Assembly: GCF_005116445.1 (NCBI RefSeq)
Contig: NZ_SWBQ01000005.1
Location: 124,001-188,000, forward strand
Length of the DNA: 64,000 nucleotides
Source: Pedobacter frigoris
GTDB taxonomy: Bacteria > Bacteroidota > Bacteroidia > Sphingobacteriales > Sphingobacteriaceae
Direction of reading: 5' to 3'
The notes below the pieces were generated by a model. The model was not told the origin of the DNA. It searched no databases and saw only the letters and a list, made by a program, of their open reading frames with translations. Each line of letters starts with the position of its first letter. Positions within the stretch are counted from its first letter, which is position 1. A program made the position numbers and the translations under genes. Below are positions 34,734 to 44,800 of the stretch, one piece after another.

Positions 34734-36046
34734 CGTTCCATTTTGCTATATAACGTCTTACGGTCTATGTTCAATAATTTAGCCGCTTTTGATTTGTTGT
34801 ATTTCACTTTGACAAGTGTTTCAATAATGAGTGCTTTTTCATTAACTTCATTTATAGCTTTTAAGTCTGAGCCGGTCGCTTTAGGGCTTTGATTAATTGC
34901 AATGATCATTTCTTCAGGAAGAGAATCTACGTCTGCGGTTTCATTGGGAGTTAGTAATACCATTCTTTTGATAACATTTTTTAGCTCACGCAAGTTGCCA
35001 GGCCAATCATACTGAAGTAACAGCTCTTTAGCTTGTGGAGCTACTTCCCTAACATTCCTGTTTAGTTCGGTATTTGAAAGCTTAATGAAATGTAAAATGA
35101 ATAATTCGAGATCTTTTCCTCTGTCACGTAACGCTGGAAGTTGTATTTTAAATTCGTTTAATCGGTGGTAGAGGTCCTCCCTGAACGTGCCGTTGCCAAC
35201 GCTTGTTTTAAGATCATCGTTTGTCGCTGTAATGATTCGAACGTCGACTTTTTTTGTCTTGGTACTTCCCAAAGGTTGAATGATTCTTTCCTGGAGTGCC
35301 CGTAATAATTTCACCTGCACCTCATAGCTCAAATTCCCTACCTCATCCAAAAATAAGGTACCCCCGTCTGCAGCTTCAAATTGCCCTTTTTTGTCATTTA
35401 AAGCTCCTGTAAATGCTCCTTTTACATGTCCGAATAATTCGCTGGCAGCCAAATCTTTGGATAATGCTCCGCAATCAATAGCGACAAAAGGCTTGTTTTT
35501 TCGTTTGCTTTGCATATGGAGTGCCCTTGCAGCATATTCTTTACCCGTTCCGCTTTCTCCCTGTATGACTACAGTCATATCTGTAGGTGCAACTAGGTTG
35601 ATGTGCTCATAGAGTTTATCAGCTATAGGACTTTTTCCTTTTATAGCATCTGTATGTTCAATAGAAGAAACTGACTCATTGCCTTCTTTTTTTTCTAATG
35701 CATTTTTAATGATCATTAGCAATTCGTCAGGGTTTACGGGCTTTGTAATGTAGTCAAATGCACCAAGTTGTATAGATTTTACTGCCGTCTTCACATCATT
35801 AAAACTTGTCATGATTATTGTAGGCTGTATCAATCCCCTCTCTCTTAAATAGGATAATACATCTAAACCAGTTCCGTCGGGTAATCTATAGTCTATTAGC
35901 AGTAGGTCAAAGTTTTGTTGTTCTATTAAAGCAAAACTCTTTCTAACTTCGTTTACGGCATAAGGCTCAAATCCATGTTTGTTTAAAAAAACCTCTAATA
36001 TCTGGGAGAAAGTCAGATCGTCTTCAATGATTAGTATTTTTGCCAT
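34718..36046 (-). CDS. sigma-54-dependent response regulator (NtrC family)
   Basis: A 442-residue protein: receiver (acceptor D52 in LIDYRLPDG), AAA+ sigma-54 domain (Walker A GESGTGKE at 163-170, GAFTGA at 210-215, FLDE Walker B) and a Fis-type HTH at the C-terminus (KSKAAKLLNIDRKTLY). It activates sigma-54 promoters when phosphorylated. The start is taken at ATG 36046 (MAKILIIEDD); the in-frame extension to 36154 is not receiver-like. Its 3' end overlaps the hybrid kinase by 16 bases in convergent orientation, which would couple their mRNAs by antisense. Confidence 0.9.
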   Translation of the reverse strand: MAKILIIEDDLTFSQILEVFLNKHGFEPYAVNEVRKSFALIEQQNFDLLLIDYRLPDGTGLDVLSYLRERGLIQPTIIMTSFNDVKTAVKSIQLGAFDYITKPVNPDELLMIIKNALEKKEGNESVSSIEHTDAIKGKSPIADKLYEHINLVAPTDMTVVIQGESGTGKEYAARALHMQSKRKNKPFVAIDCGALSKDLAASELFGHVKGAFTGALNDKKGQFEAADGGTLFLDEVGNLSYEVQVKLLRALQERIIQPLGSTKTKKVDVRIITATNDDLKTSVGNGTFREDLYHRLNEFKIQLPALRDRGKDLELFILHFIKLSNTELNRNVREVAPQAKELLLQYDWPGNLRELKNVIKRMVLLTPNETADVDSLPEEMIIAINQSPKATGSDLKAINEVNEKALIIETLVKVKYNKSKAAKLLNIDRKTLYSKMERYEIE

Positions 36047-36141
36047 AGGGATTTCGCTTAAATAGGTAACAAAAATACAAAAAGCAACATGAAAATGGCA
36101 TAGGTATAAATTATAACTATTCATGATTACTTTCAGTAATG

Positions 36142-36172
36142 TTTGAAAATACAATAGTTGAGGTTAACTTTG
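36142..36172 (+). promoter_or_regulatory. promoter of the GbsR/MarR-like gene (leaderless)
   Basis: TTTG at 36142-36145 and TAACTTTG at 36165-36172 with a 19-base spacer are the full -33/-7 Bacteroidetes consensus. The ATG at 36176 is only 3 bases after the -7 box, so the mRNA should be leaderless. Confidence 0.7.
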
Positions 36173-36175
36173 AGT

Positions 36176-36682
36176 ATGGAATTAACAGAAGCGAGATTGA
36201 AATTTATTGAGGCATGGGGTAAACTTGGATCAGAATGGGGGATTAACAGGACTATGGCTCAAGTCCATGCGCTTTTGTTAATATCTCCTGAGTCACTAAC
36301 CACGGAGGATATTATGCAAGAACTGAATATTTCAAGAGGTAATGCTAATATGACGCTAAGAGATTTAATAGGCTGGGGTCTGGTGGATAAGCAGCATAGG
36401 CCAGGAGAGCGTAAGGAATACTTTTTTGCAGATAAGAATAGTTGGAATATTGCGAGACAGGTTGCGCAGGAAAGAAAGAAAAGAGAGCTGGATCCAATTA
36501 TTAAACTTTTGAATGAACTTTCAGATGTAGAGGGGAGTGAGAAAGAACCCAATTATAGGGTATTTAAGAGTACAGTAAGAGATATTAATAAATTAGCAAA
36601 AAATGTAAATAAAACATTAGAAGCTATGCTTAAGGCAGAAGAGAGCTGGTTTTGGGGTTCTATTTTTAAAATGTTTAAATAA
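36176..36682 (+). CDS. GbsR/MarR-family transcription regulator
   Basis: A 168-residue protein opening MELTEARLKFIEAWGKLGSEWGIN and including RTMAQVHALLLIS, a winged-helix with SRGNANMTLRDLIGWGLV, then a helical tail. This matches the GbsR group of MarR-like regulators. The start at 36176 preserves the conserved opening; residues upstream in the frame do not match. Its target is not visible in this window. The promoter box lies almost on the start codon. Confidence 0.85.
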   Translation: MELTEARLKFIEAWGKLGSEWGINRTMAQVHALLLISPESLTTEDIMQELNISRGNANMTLRDLIGWGLVDKQHRPGERKEYFFADKNSWNIARQVAQERKKRELDPIIKLLNELSDVEGSEKEPNYRVFKSTVRDINKLAKNVNKTLEAMLKAEESWFWGSIFKMFK

Positions 36683-36699
36683 GTTTATGCCAGAAATCA

Positions 36700-36733
36700 T
36701 TTGATGTTACATAAATCTTTTTTCTTAGCTTTG
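36700..36733 (+). promoter_or_regulatory. promoter of the Rrf2 gene (leaderless)
   Basis: TTTG at 36700-36703 and TAGCTTTG at 36726-36733 fit the Bacteroidetes consensus, and the ATG at 36738 is 4 bases after the -7 box. The mRNA should be leaderless. Confidence 0.6.
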
Positions 36734-36737
36734 TTAT

Positions 36738-37175
36738 ATGCTGTCTAAGAAAACAAAATATGCAATAAAGGCACTGGTTGCTCTTGGTAAGAATCTGGAA
36801 AATCCTCCAATGCAAATCGTAAGACTGGCTACACAGGAAATGATCCCCAGGAAATTTTTGGAGCAGATTCTGCTGGATATGCGTAATGCTGGCTACCTTT
36901 ATAGCAAAAAGGGAGCTGGGGGAGGATATAGCTTAAATAAAGATCCTAAAGATATATTTCTTGCCGACATCCTGCGGATTACAGATGGGCCTATTGCGAT
37001 GGTCCCATGTGCAAGTCTTAAATTTTACCGGAAATGTGATGAATGTCATGATGAGGTAACTTGTGGTATCAGAAAAACATTTATTGACGTAAGAGATGCC
37101 ACATTAAATGTGTTGGCACAAACTTCAATTGCTGATGTTATAGCAAGAGAAACAGATGGAAATAGCATGTTGTAA
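36738..37175 (+). CDS. Rrf2-family transcription regulator with cysteine motif
   Basis: A 145-residue winged-helix protein (SKKTKYAIKALVALGKN, IPRKFLEQILLDMRNAGYL, KKGAGGGYSLNK). Its linker carries Cys residues in PCASLKFYRKCDECHDEVTC, which could bind an Fe-S cluster as in IscR/NsrR, making it a candidate sensor of iron, redox or NO state. No other Fe-S genes are beside it, so the signal is unknown. It stands alone with its own promoter and terminator. Confidence 0.9.
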   Translation: MLSKKTKYAIKALVALGKNLENPPMQIVRLATQEMIPRKFLEQILLDMRNAGYLYSKKGAGGGYSLNKDPKDIFLADILRITDGPIAMVPCASLKFYRKCDECHDEVTCGIRKTFIDVRDATLNVLAQTSIADVIARETDGNSML

Positions 37176-37203
37176 TCAGATATTATTTCTCGTTTTTTAT
37201 GCA

Positions 37204-37228
37204 AACCAGATTAAAAGTCTGGTTTTAT
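37204..37228 (+). terminator. terminator after the Rrf2 gene
   Basis: A 7-bp hairpin (AACCAGA/TCTGGTT) with a 7-base loop is followed by TTTAT. The T run is short, so the strength is moderate. Confidence 0.6.
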
Positions 37229-37311
37229 CGTTTATGACTTGGTGATAATCACACATATGATAATCACTCCTTGATATTATAATTACCTAACTTTGTCTAA
37301 AATTTGTATAT

Positions 37312-38913
37312 ATGATTAAAATAAACGTAAATATTCTCCGCTGTCGTGTGCTGGGAATTTCTTTATTAACTGCATTACCTTTTATATCACTTGCGCAAAA
37401 GCCCAACTGGCAGAATCTGGATTTAAAAGCTGACACAACATTCGGTATCAGTACTGAAAAAGCTTATAATGAGTTATTAAAGGGGAAAAAATCGACTCCA
37501 GTAATTGTTGCGGTTCTCGATGGGGGTGTGGATATTAACCATGAAGACTTGAAATCTATCGTCTGGGTTAATAAAAGGGAGAAGGCTAGTAATGGCAAGG
37601 ATGATGATAAGAATGGTTACATAGATGACGTAAATGGCTGGAACTTTCTAGGCTCTGCTAAAGGGTCTGTTAATCATGAAACACTTGAATTGACCCGTCT
37701 TATTCGCAGAGACAATGTAAGATTTGCTAATGCTGATGCGACATCTGTAGCGCCTGCTGACCTTGCAGCCTTTGAAGCCTATAAAAAGAATAAGGTGGAA
37801 TTTGATAAGGAACTGGCGGAAGCTAGAATTGGATTGGAGCGTTTCGGTGGTTTTAAGATTGCGGTTGATAACGTGGTGAAAAAGATTGGTAAAGAAAATC
37901 CTTCTACTGAGGACTTTAAAGCGTTTACACCGACAGGCCAGATGGAAGCCAATATACAACGCATTATGGTTCAACAATTGAAAGATGTTAGTTTTAAAGA
38001 GTTTTATGATACTCAGATTACTCCCGGATATGATCATTTCAAGTCCCAAATAGATTATAATCTAAATCTTGATTATGATCCAAGGTCTATTGTTGGTGAT
38101 GACCCAAATAATGTGAAAGAAAAATTTTACGGTAATAACGATGTGGCTGGTCCAGATGCTCAGCATGGATCACATGTTGCAGGAATTATTGCTGCCGTTA
38201 GAACCAATGATCTTGGAATTCGTGGTGTTGCGGATAATGTATTGATCATGGGAGTACGTAGTACGCCAAACGGAGATGAACGGGATAAGGACGTTGCAAA
38301 TTCAATTAGATATGCGGTCGATAATGGTGCCAAAGTAATTAATATGAGCTTTGGCAAAAGTTATTCCTGGGATAAGAACGTCGTTGATGAAGCTGTTAAA
38401 TATGCAGTATCAAAAGATGTTCTATTAATTCATGCTGCTGGTAATGACAATAAAGATCTGGAGGTAAAAGCTAATTATCCTAATCCTGATTATTTGAGTG
38501 GGGGAGCAGCTACTGCATGGTTAACTGTTGGTGCTTCCGGCTGGGAGAACGATGGTTCTATTAAAGCAAGTTTTTCAAATTATGGAAAAACAAAAGTTGA
38601 TGTATTCGCACCCGGTGTAAATATTAATTCAACTGTTCCAGGATCAAAATATGAAAAATTAGATGGAACAAGTATGGCAGCACCTGTAGTTGCAGGTCTC
38701 GCAGGATTGATTCGTTCTTATTATCCAAAATTGACTGCTTTGCAAATCAAAGAGATCATAATGAAGTCGGTAGTTAAAGTGGAACAGTCTGTTGTAATTA
38801 AGGATGAAGAAGATAACAGTAAAACTGTACCTTTTAGCGATCTTTGTATAACGGGTGGAATTGTGAATGCTTATAATGCATTTAAGCTGGCTGCAGAGTA
38901 TAAAAATAAATAG
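37312..38913 (+). CDS. secreted S8 (subtilisin-like) serine protease
   Basis: A 533-residue exported protease (signal peptide ending ISLAQ). The catalytic triad is visible: D70 in VAVLDGGVDINH, H285 in QHGSHVAGI and S454 in GTSMAAPVVAGL. The 215-residue spacing between D and H contains a long insertion (about 95-260), typical of some Bacteroidetes S8 enzymes but larger than in classic subtilisins. It has no T9SS sorting domain at the C-terminus, so it may act in the periplasm. A TAACTTTG -7 box at 37288-37295 precedes it. Confidence 0.9.
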   Translation: MIKINVNILRCRVLGISLLTALPFISLAQKPNWQNLDLKADTTFGISTEKAYNELLKGKKSTPVIVAVLDGGVDINHEDLKSIVWVNKREKASNGKDDDKNGYIDDVNGWNFLGSAKGSVNHETLELTRLIRRDNVRFANADATSVAPADLAAFEAYKKNKVEFDKELAEARIGLERFGGFKIAVDNVVKKIGKENPSTEDFKAFTPTGQMEANIQRIMVQQLKDVSFKEFYDTQITPGYDHFKSQIDYNLNLDYDPRSIVGDDPNNVKEKFYGNNDVAGPDAQHGSHVAGIIAAVRTNDLGIRGVADNVLIMGVRSTPNGDERDKDVANSIRYAVDNGAKVINMSFGKSYSWDKNVVDEAVKYAVSKDVLLIHAAGNDNKDLEVKANYPNPDYLSGGAATAWLTVGASGWENDGSIKASFSNYGKTKVDVFAPGVNINSTVPGSKYEKLDGTSMAAPVVAGLAGLIRSYYPKLTALQIKEIIMKSVVKVEQSVVIKDEEDNSKTVPFSDLCITGGIVNAYNAFKLAAEYKNK

Positions 38914-38928
38914 AAGCTTATCAATGAT

Positions 38929-38974
38929 CCCTCATTGATCGATCGCATTAAAGGATGATTGATGAGGGGTTTTA
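38929..38974 (+). terminator. bidirectional terminator between convergent genes
   Basis: A 12-bp stem (CCCTCATTGATC / GATTGATGAGGG, two G-U pairs) followed by TTTTAA stops the protease gene on + and the NTPase gene on -. Confidence 0.7.
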
Positions 38975-38976
38975 AC

Positions 38977-41508
38977 TTAAAATTTTTTGATCTCATTGGA
39001 GGGTAAAAAGATTAGGCTTGGAATATTGTTGTCTTCTATAAAACACAGTTTCTCATATTTATATTCATTTGCTTTTACTGTATCATTGGCCTCCATGAAG
39101 ATTTCAATAATGAGATTATAGATAAAAAGACAATTCATATTTAAGCCATTTGTCTTGAAAAGATGCAGTGGTTCAAGGCAAAAATTGTATGCCATGGAGT
39201 ATTGTTTTTTATGTTTCAACTGATAAGCTTGCATCATACGGATAATCGACTCAGCATATCTGGTTATTTTAAATCTTGATTTATTTTGGTCGAGCATAAT
39301 CAATATATTTTCAAGCTGGTCAGCTTTTTTGCCAGGGTTAATTATGGAATTTATCAGGCCGTATCTGCTTAAGGCAAATATTAAGAAAGGAGAATCCCGA
39401 TTAAAAACCTTTCCATTTTGGTCCAGAATCATTTTAATCAGGCGCAAGTTTGCTTTATGATCTTTGTAAAATAATCCTAAAAGCATAATTAATACATAGG
39501 ATATCGCCTTGTCGGGTGTAGGGTCAGCTTCCTTTTTTGCAGCCAACGATTTTTCCAGACTTTCAATTAACCCTTCCCCGTGTGCTTCATTGTCTATAAT
39601 CTTTGCGTGGATTAACTTAACGATTGCATTAGGACTGACAATCCAGTTGTCCGATTGGAATTTCGATAATATTTCCAGTCTACTGCTAATTAATTCAGGA
39701 TTCAAGCTTAGAATGTCAAAAATTGCCAATAAAGAATGATAAACCAGACGGTTTTGTTCGGTATCTACAACTTTAAGGAGAACATTTATAGATTCTTTAT
39801 AGCAGGCATCTATGAAATCGAAATTGACTAATTCCTTGATAATTCTGTCATGAAGGTTGTGCTCTCTTAGGAGTTTTATTGTTTCCGGACTATATTTAGC
39901 TCTATAGTCCAGATTTTCGGCAATGAATAAAACCAGATAGCTTCGTTCATAGTTGTTGAGTTCTAAATCAAAGATACTGATCAAAGCTCCCAAATCTCCA
40001 GTCCTCACAATAAACCGTATTGTCCATTGTAAAAGTTGAAATCTGGATTGACTGCCAGTATATTCTTTTCTAATATAGTTAAAGAATTCACTATCTACTC
40101 TTAGATGGAATTTTTCCAGCAGTTCTATAAAAAGAAAGTATTCAAATATGTTAGGATGAATAAAACGAACGAACTCTTTTGGATGAAACTGTTCATGGCT
40201 TTTTTCTTCCATTAATATCCCGTCCGACAAAAGTTCCATATATGCATTTTTAAATGCAGACAATTCACCTATTAAGTCGTCTTTTGGAACGGCTGTTCCT
40301 TTATTTCCAAAGTTTGTAAGTTGAACTATTTTTTTCAAGAATAATATCTTTTCCGTGTAATAGTTTGATCTGTATATTTTATCCTGAATGAATCTGGATA
40401 TCAACTCATAAAAAGTAATATTCGTTGAATAGTTAAAGTGAGGGTCTTCTTCCTTTAGTTGATAATATAATTGTATGTGAAATGGGAATTTTAACTGAGT
40501 TTTTAATTTTGGATTTATATCAGTTGAGTTCAGGCGGTGAATTTTAGACAGGATCAGATTTACTTCTTTTTCTGTAAGAGGAGGTACATTCGATACATCA
40601 TTCAGATTGAAATAATTTCCAGGAAACCATTTTGTTTTTAAATATGATGAGTGTCTGATGCAATCATAGAATCTAATCCAGGTAGTAGATCTCATGCTCA
40701 TCACAAGTTTTATGGATTTATTATTTTCCACACTACAGATAAAATTGATGATGCTTTCGAAAAGTTGCTTTTTTAAATCTCTCCTCAAAACTAACTCAGA
40801 AAATCCATCAATTACTATAACCAGTTTGCCTCCGGTTGATTTATAGTTTTTATTAGCATAATCAATTAGACTATCTTTTGGATGTATTCCAAGTTGTAAT
40901 TTCAACTGATCCTCGAAATTCAAAGTCATATGTTCCTTATTAAAGAACCCATATGCCGTGACGAAAAGCATTGTGGAGTTTTTGTATATAGGTTGCCTAT
41001 CGTTGATGAATATTTCTGCGAGATGGCTTAAGAGGATAGTTCTTCCATAGCCCGGCTGAGAAATAAAACAGGTAAAACTATGGTCGCTTTTAAAAAAGTC
41101 CTCAAAGTCATGTTCAGCAAACTTCCTACTTATGGTCATCTCGTAAGGCATTCCCGAACGGTTCTTAATTCCTTTAAGCGTAAAGTCTGTAATCCGTGTA
41201 GCTTTATCATGAAGTTCTTTCCAGTTTTGTAAAGAGCTTTGTGCATTAGCACCTGCCGAAACGTGGTTAACATCAAGATATTCTTCGTTAACGTATTCTG
41301 AGAGGGTTGTTAGCGTAAATTTTGAAAAATTATGTTTAACCACAGCAAATCCAAACAAACGTTTAATCGTTGTTTCGCTCACGTTCTTATTCAGAGTTTT
41401 GCTAATCTCAATCGAAATTCTTTTACAATCAGCTGGCGTAATTGTTCGAATGCCTGTCTTGGATAGAATTAAGCTTTTAAGTTCGTTTAAGATAGATGTT
41501 TCATCCAT
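38977..41508 (-). CDS. NACHT/STAND-like NTPase with unusual P-loop
   Basis: An 843-residue protein. The N-terminal ~75 residues are a helical domain (TITPADCKRISIEISKTL, VSETTIKRLFGF) resembling an HTH or death-like module seen in Bacteroidetes. A P-loop ATPase follows: Walker A-like GYGRT at 153-157 with Arg in place of the canonical Lys at 156, and Walker B VIVIDGFSE at 231-239. The rest is alpha-helical (possibly TPR-like at the C-terminus). This is the STAND/NACHT layout used in signal-transduction and bacterial immune proteins. The gene is divergent from the giant adhesin across an intergenic region full of repeats, so it could also regulate it. Function unknown. Confidence 0.6.
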   Translation of the reverse strand: MDETSILNELKSLILSKTGIRTITPADCKRISIEISKTLNKNVSETTIKRLFGFAVVKHNFSKFTLTTLSEYVNEEYLDVNHVSAGANAQSSLQNWKELHDKATRITDFTLKGIKNRSGMPYEMTISRKFAEHDFEDFFKSDHSFTCFISQPGYGRTILLSHLAEIFINDRQPIYKNSTMLFVTAYGFFNKEHMTLNFEDQLKLQLGIHPKDSLIDYANKNYKSTGGKLVIVIDGFSELVLRRDLKKQLFESIINFICSVENNKSIKLVMSMRSTTWIRFYDCIRHSSYLKTKWFPGNYFNLNDVSNVPPLTEKEVNLILSKIHRLNSTDINPKLKTQLKFPFHIQLYYQLKEEDPHFNYSTNITFYELISRFIQDKIYRSNYYTEKILFLKKIVQLTNFGNKGTAVPKDDLIGELSAFKNAYMELLSDGILMEEKSHEQFHPKEFVRFIHPNIFEYFLFIELLEKFHLRVDSEFFNYIRKEYTGSQSRFQLLQWTIRFIVRTGDLGALISIFDLELNNYERSYLVLFIAENLDYRAKYSPETIKLLREHNLHDRIIKELVNFDFIDACYKESINVLLKVVDTEQNRLVYHSLLAIFDILSLNPELISSRLEILSKFQSDNWIVSPNAIVKLIHAKIIDNEAHGEGLIESLEKSLAAKKEADPTPDKAISYVLIMLLGLFYKDHKANLRLIKMILDQNGKVFNRDSPFLIFALSRYGLINSIINPGKKADQLENILIMLDQNKSRFKITRYAESIIRMMQAYQLKHKKQYSMAYNFCLEPLHLFKTNGLNMNCLFIYNLIIEIFMEANDTVKANEYKYEKLCFIEDNNIPSLIFLPSNEIKKF

Positions 41509-41811
41509 ATAACATTATAATTGAGCGTTAAATTCTTGATCATAACGAATATAATGCTTTATGTATGAACAATGAATGATTGTCCTTCTGATAAAAAATG
41601 AACATTAAAGAATGTTTTTGTGCAATTCGTTAATTGACAGTCAATTAAAGCCGTTTTAGGTCATTTAGGGTTTTTATTAACACTTAAAATGAACAAAATG
41701 AATAAGACGTACCTCTTGGAGTGTTCTAAATGAACAATTCGAACGGTTATTGCCACCTAATCTATTACTAAAATTGTACCAGTAATTTTAGATAATCTCA
41801 ATTCCTCTCTT
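41509..41811. promoter_or_regulatory. divergent regulatory region between the NTPase gene and the giant adhesin
   Basis: It contains a 19-base perfect palindrome TTAATTGACAGTCAATTAA at 41630-41648, four copies of ATGAAC (41565, 41598, 41689, 41730), an inverted repeat AACATT-AAAG-AATGTT at 41601-41616, and a hairpin CTAAAATT/AATTTTAG at 41768-41791 in the adhesin leader. These look like operators, but no regulator is assigned. Confidence 0.6.
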
Positions 41812-44800
41812 ATGAAATGGACATCTACCCTACCAGGAAATTTTAAAAGATCTGTTGTTATACTTATATATTTATTAGCTATAACGCTGATAGGTTCTAA
41901 ATCGTATGCACAATCCAGAATTTATGCAACTCAAGAAGTCCATACCGGACCATATACTGGTTTAGGTTGCGGATTTTTAGGCCTTGGTGCTTGTAACATA
42001 GCTACGGTTAATAATCCAGCTAATGCTTTGACTTCGGATAATTCAACTTACACCAGAATTATCTCAAATGCAGGACTTGCTTTGGGGCTTGCTTCATTTC
42101 AAGGGGAGCTTGAATTGAAATTTCCAAGTACGGTAGCTGCGGGTAAAACTTCTTATATAAGAATTAACGTTGCAAACCCAGATCTTTTAAATACACTTCT
42201 TGGAGGAAACTTGGGTAATGTTTTAACCAATGTAGTAGGATCGGTTGTTTTGGGTAACCGCTATTTTGAAGCCGGAGCAAGAATGGGAACTGGAAGTGCA
42301 AATAATGTAATCTCCGGGAATAGTTCAAATCCATTTTCTACAGAAAATATAAAACTCATTAAGGATGCAAATGGATATTATTATATCGCAATAACACCAA
42401 CGGCAGCTTATGATCGTGTTTATATTAAAGATTTTACCAATGCGGTTTTGGGGCTGGGAGCAAATAGCTATACAGATGTGTATTATGCCTTTCATGGTGA
42501 TGGTACTAATCCCTGCGCGCAGGCGTTTGCTACCTCCTATGAAGGCACGGGACTTACCGTTGATCTTTTAGGTTTGAGTAAAGCCGGCATTACTAATATG
42601 GAAAGGACAATCGATGCTGATCCTAATAATTATTCGGAAATTAGTTTAGGCGCTCTCGGAGTTGCAGGGACAATTAGTCAGAATATTTATTTTGAAACAT
42701 TATCTAATGCCGGGGATGAATTTAACGTTAAGATTCAGGCTGCTCCGGCTTTACTCAATGCGGGTTTATTGAATAATGTTACATTGACAGCTTATAGCGG
42801 GGCAACTGAAGTATATACAGGAAATCTTTCAACATTACTTGATCTCGATTTACTTGGACTATTGAATAGTGGACAACCAGCAGCAGTACCTTTTGCGCCC
42901 GGAGTGCCATTTGATCGGGTAAAGGTTACATTGTCATCATTACTAAATGCTAGTCTTACACAAACCTTTAATTTATATTCAGTAGCCCGATCTGCAGCGC
43001 GCCCAACCTTTATAGCGCCGGCCTCTAACACCGTAAACAGATGTTCGGGCTCAACCGCTGATCTTACTGCAACAACAAATGCATTAAATGAATTGAGATG
43101 GTATGATGTAGCCACCGGAGGAACCGCTCTTGCCACAGTGCCATCGACTGGTACATTTACCACCCCCTCACTTACTGCAAATAAAACATATTATGTTTCT
43201 GCAAGAACTATAGGGTGTACTGAAGAATCTTTAAGGGTTCCTGTTAATGTAGTTATAACTCCTATACCACTTTCTCCAGCCGTCTCAACGGTAGCTCAAA
43301 TTTGCTCAGGATCAACGGCCATTTTATCAATTAATACTCCCACTGTAGGGAATACATACAGATGGTATACAGATGCAACAGGAGGTACACTTTTGTCCAC
43401 TGGTAATAGTTATACTACTTCCGCGCTCACAGCAACTACTACTTTTTATGCAGAAGCTGCTACTGGTACTTGCGTAAGTTCTTCGCGTACTGCAGTTGTA
43501 GTTACGGTAAATGGGTTACCAAATGTTCCGGTAGTTACTACTGCCAATGAAACAATCAGTGCAGGACAGTCCGCGACGCTTGCTGCCACTGCTGATGCAG
43601 GTAGTACTATAAAATGGTATGCTTTATCAGCTGGTGGTGCTGCAATTGCTACAGGTAGTACTTTTACTACACCAATCCTAAATGCGACTACAACATATTA
43701 TGTTGGAACTGAAAATGCTTCAGGTTGCTCAAGTGCTACAAGAGTTCCTGTTACAGTAACAGTGACAAATGGCCCTGCAAATCCAAACTGTAATGCAGCA
43801 ATAAGTCAGCAAAGTGGGATTGAAGGAATTTGCCTGGCCTGTAGTATTGTTGATGCAGGTAATTCAACTGATGCCGACTTAAATAATTTTACTAGAATTA
43901 ACCTTGCCGTTGGCGTAGGAGCTGTTGGTTATCAACGATTACTGTTTGCAAGTCAGGGTTCTGCTACAGATAGTATACGTCTTGACCTGGAAACACCAAC
44001 AGGACTGGCAGACGTCGGGGTGCTTGGTGGAATTACTGTAAGGGTAATGAATGGTACAAATGTGGTAGCAACCTATCCACTAAATTCCAGTTTGTTAAAT
44101 TTGAGACTTATTAATGGCAACCGGTTCAAAGTTACTTTACCTGCAGGAGGAGTTTATGATCGTGTAGAGGTCCGTTTTGGAGCACTGGTTTCTGCCTTGA
44201 GTAATCTTAACATCTATGGTGCCGAGATTATTTATCCAAATCCAACTGTTGCTTCAACCGGATTATTTGCTTGTTCCGGTAGTACTACAACCTTAAATGC
44301 ATCAGCAAATGGTGGTACTACATTGAAATGGTACGCGGCTTCAACTGGTGGTGCTGCCCTTGCAACAGGAGAAACATTCACAACAGACGCATTGTCAGGT
44401 ACAACAACTTATTATATAGAAGTAAGTAAAGGAACATGTGCTAATGCAAAGAGAGTACCAGTTACTGTTACGGTTAATCCCGCTATAACTTTTGCAACAA
44501 CTACTTTAAGCAATGCTACCGTATCCTCATCTTATTCAAGACAGATTAACCCGGCTACAGGAGGAACACCCGGATTTACATATACATTGGCTCCGGGAAG
44601 TATTCTGCCATCTGGTTTAACGTTGTCATCAACAGGCGCTATAGGCGGTACACCATCGACAGCGGTTAGCAATGCTGCATTTTCAATCGTGGCAACTGAT
44701 AGCAAAGGTTGTTCGGCAATTACGGCATTTACTCTAAATGTCACTCCAGCTTTAGGATTACCGGCAGCAGTTTTACCTGATGGAGTTGTTGGTGTAGTAT

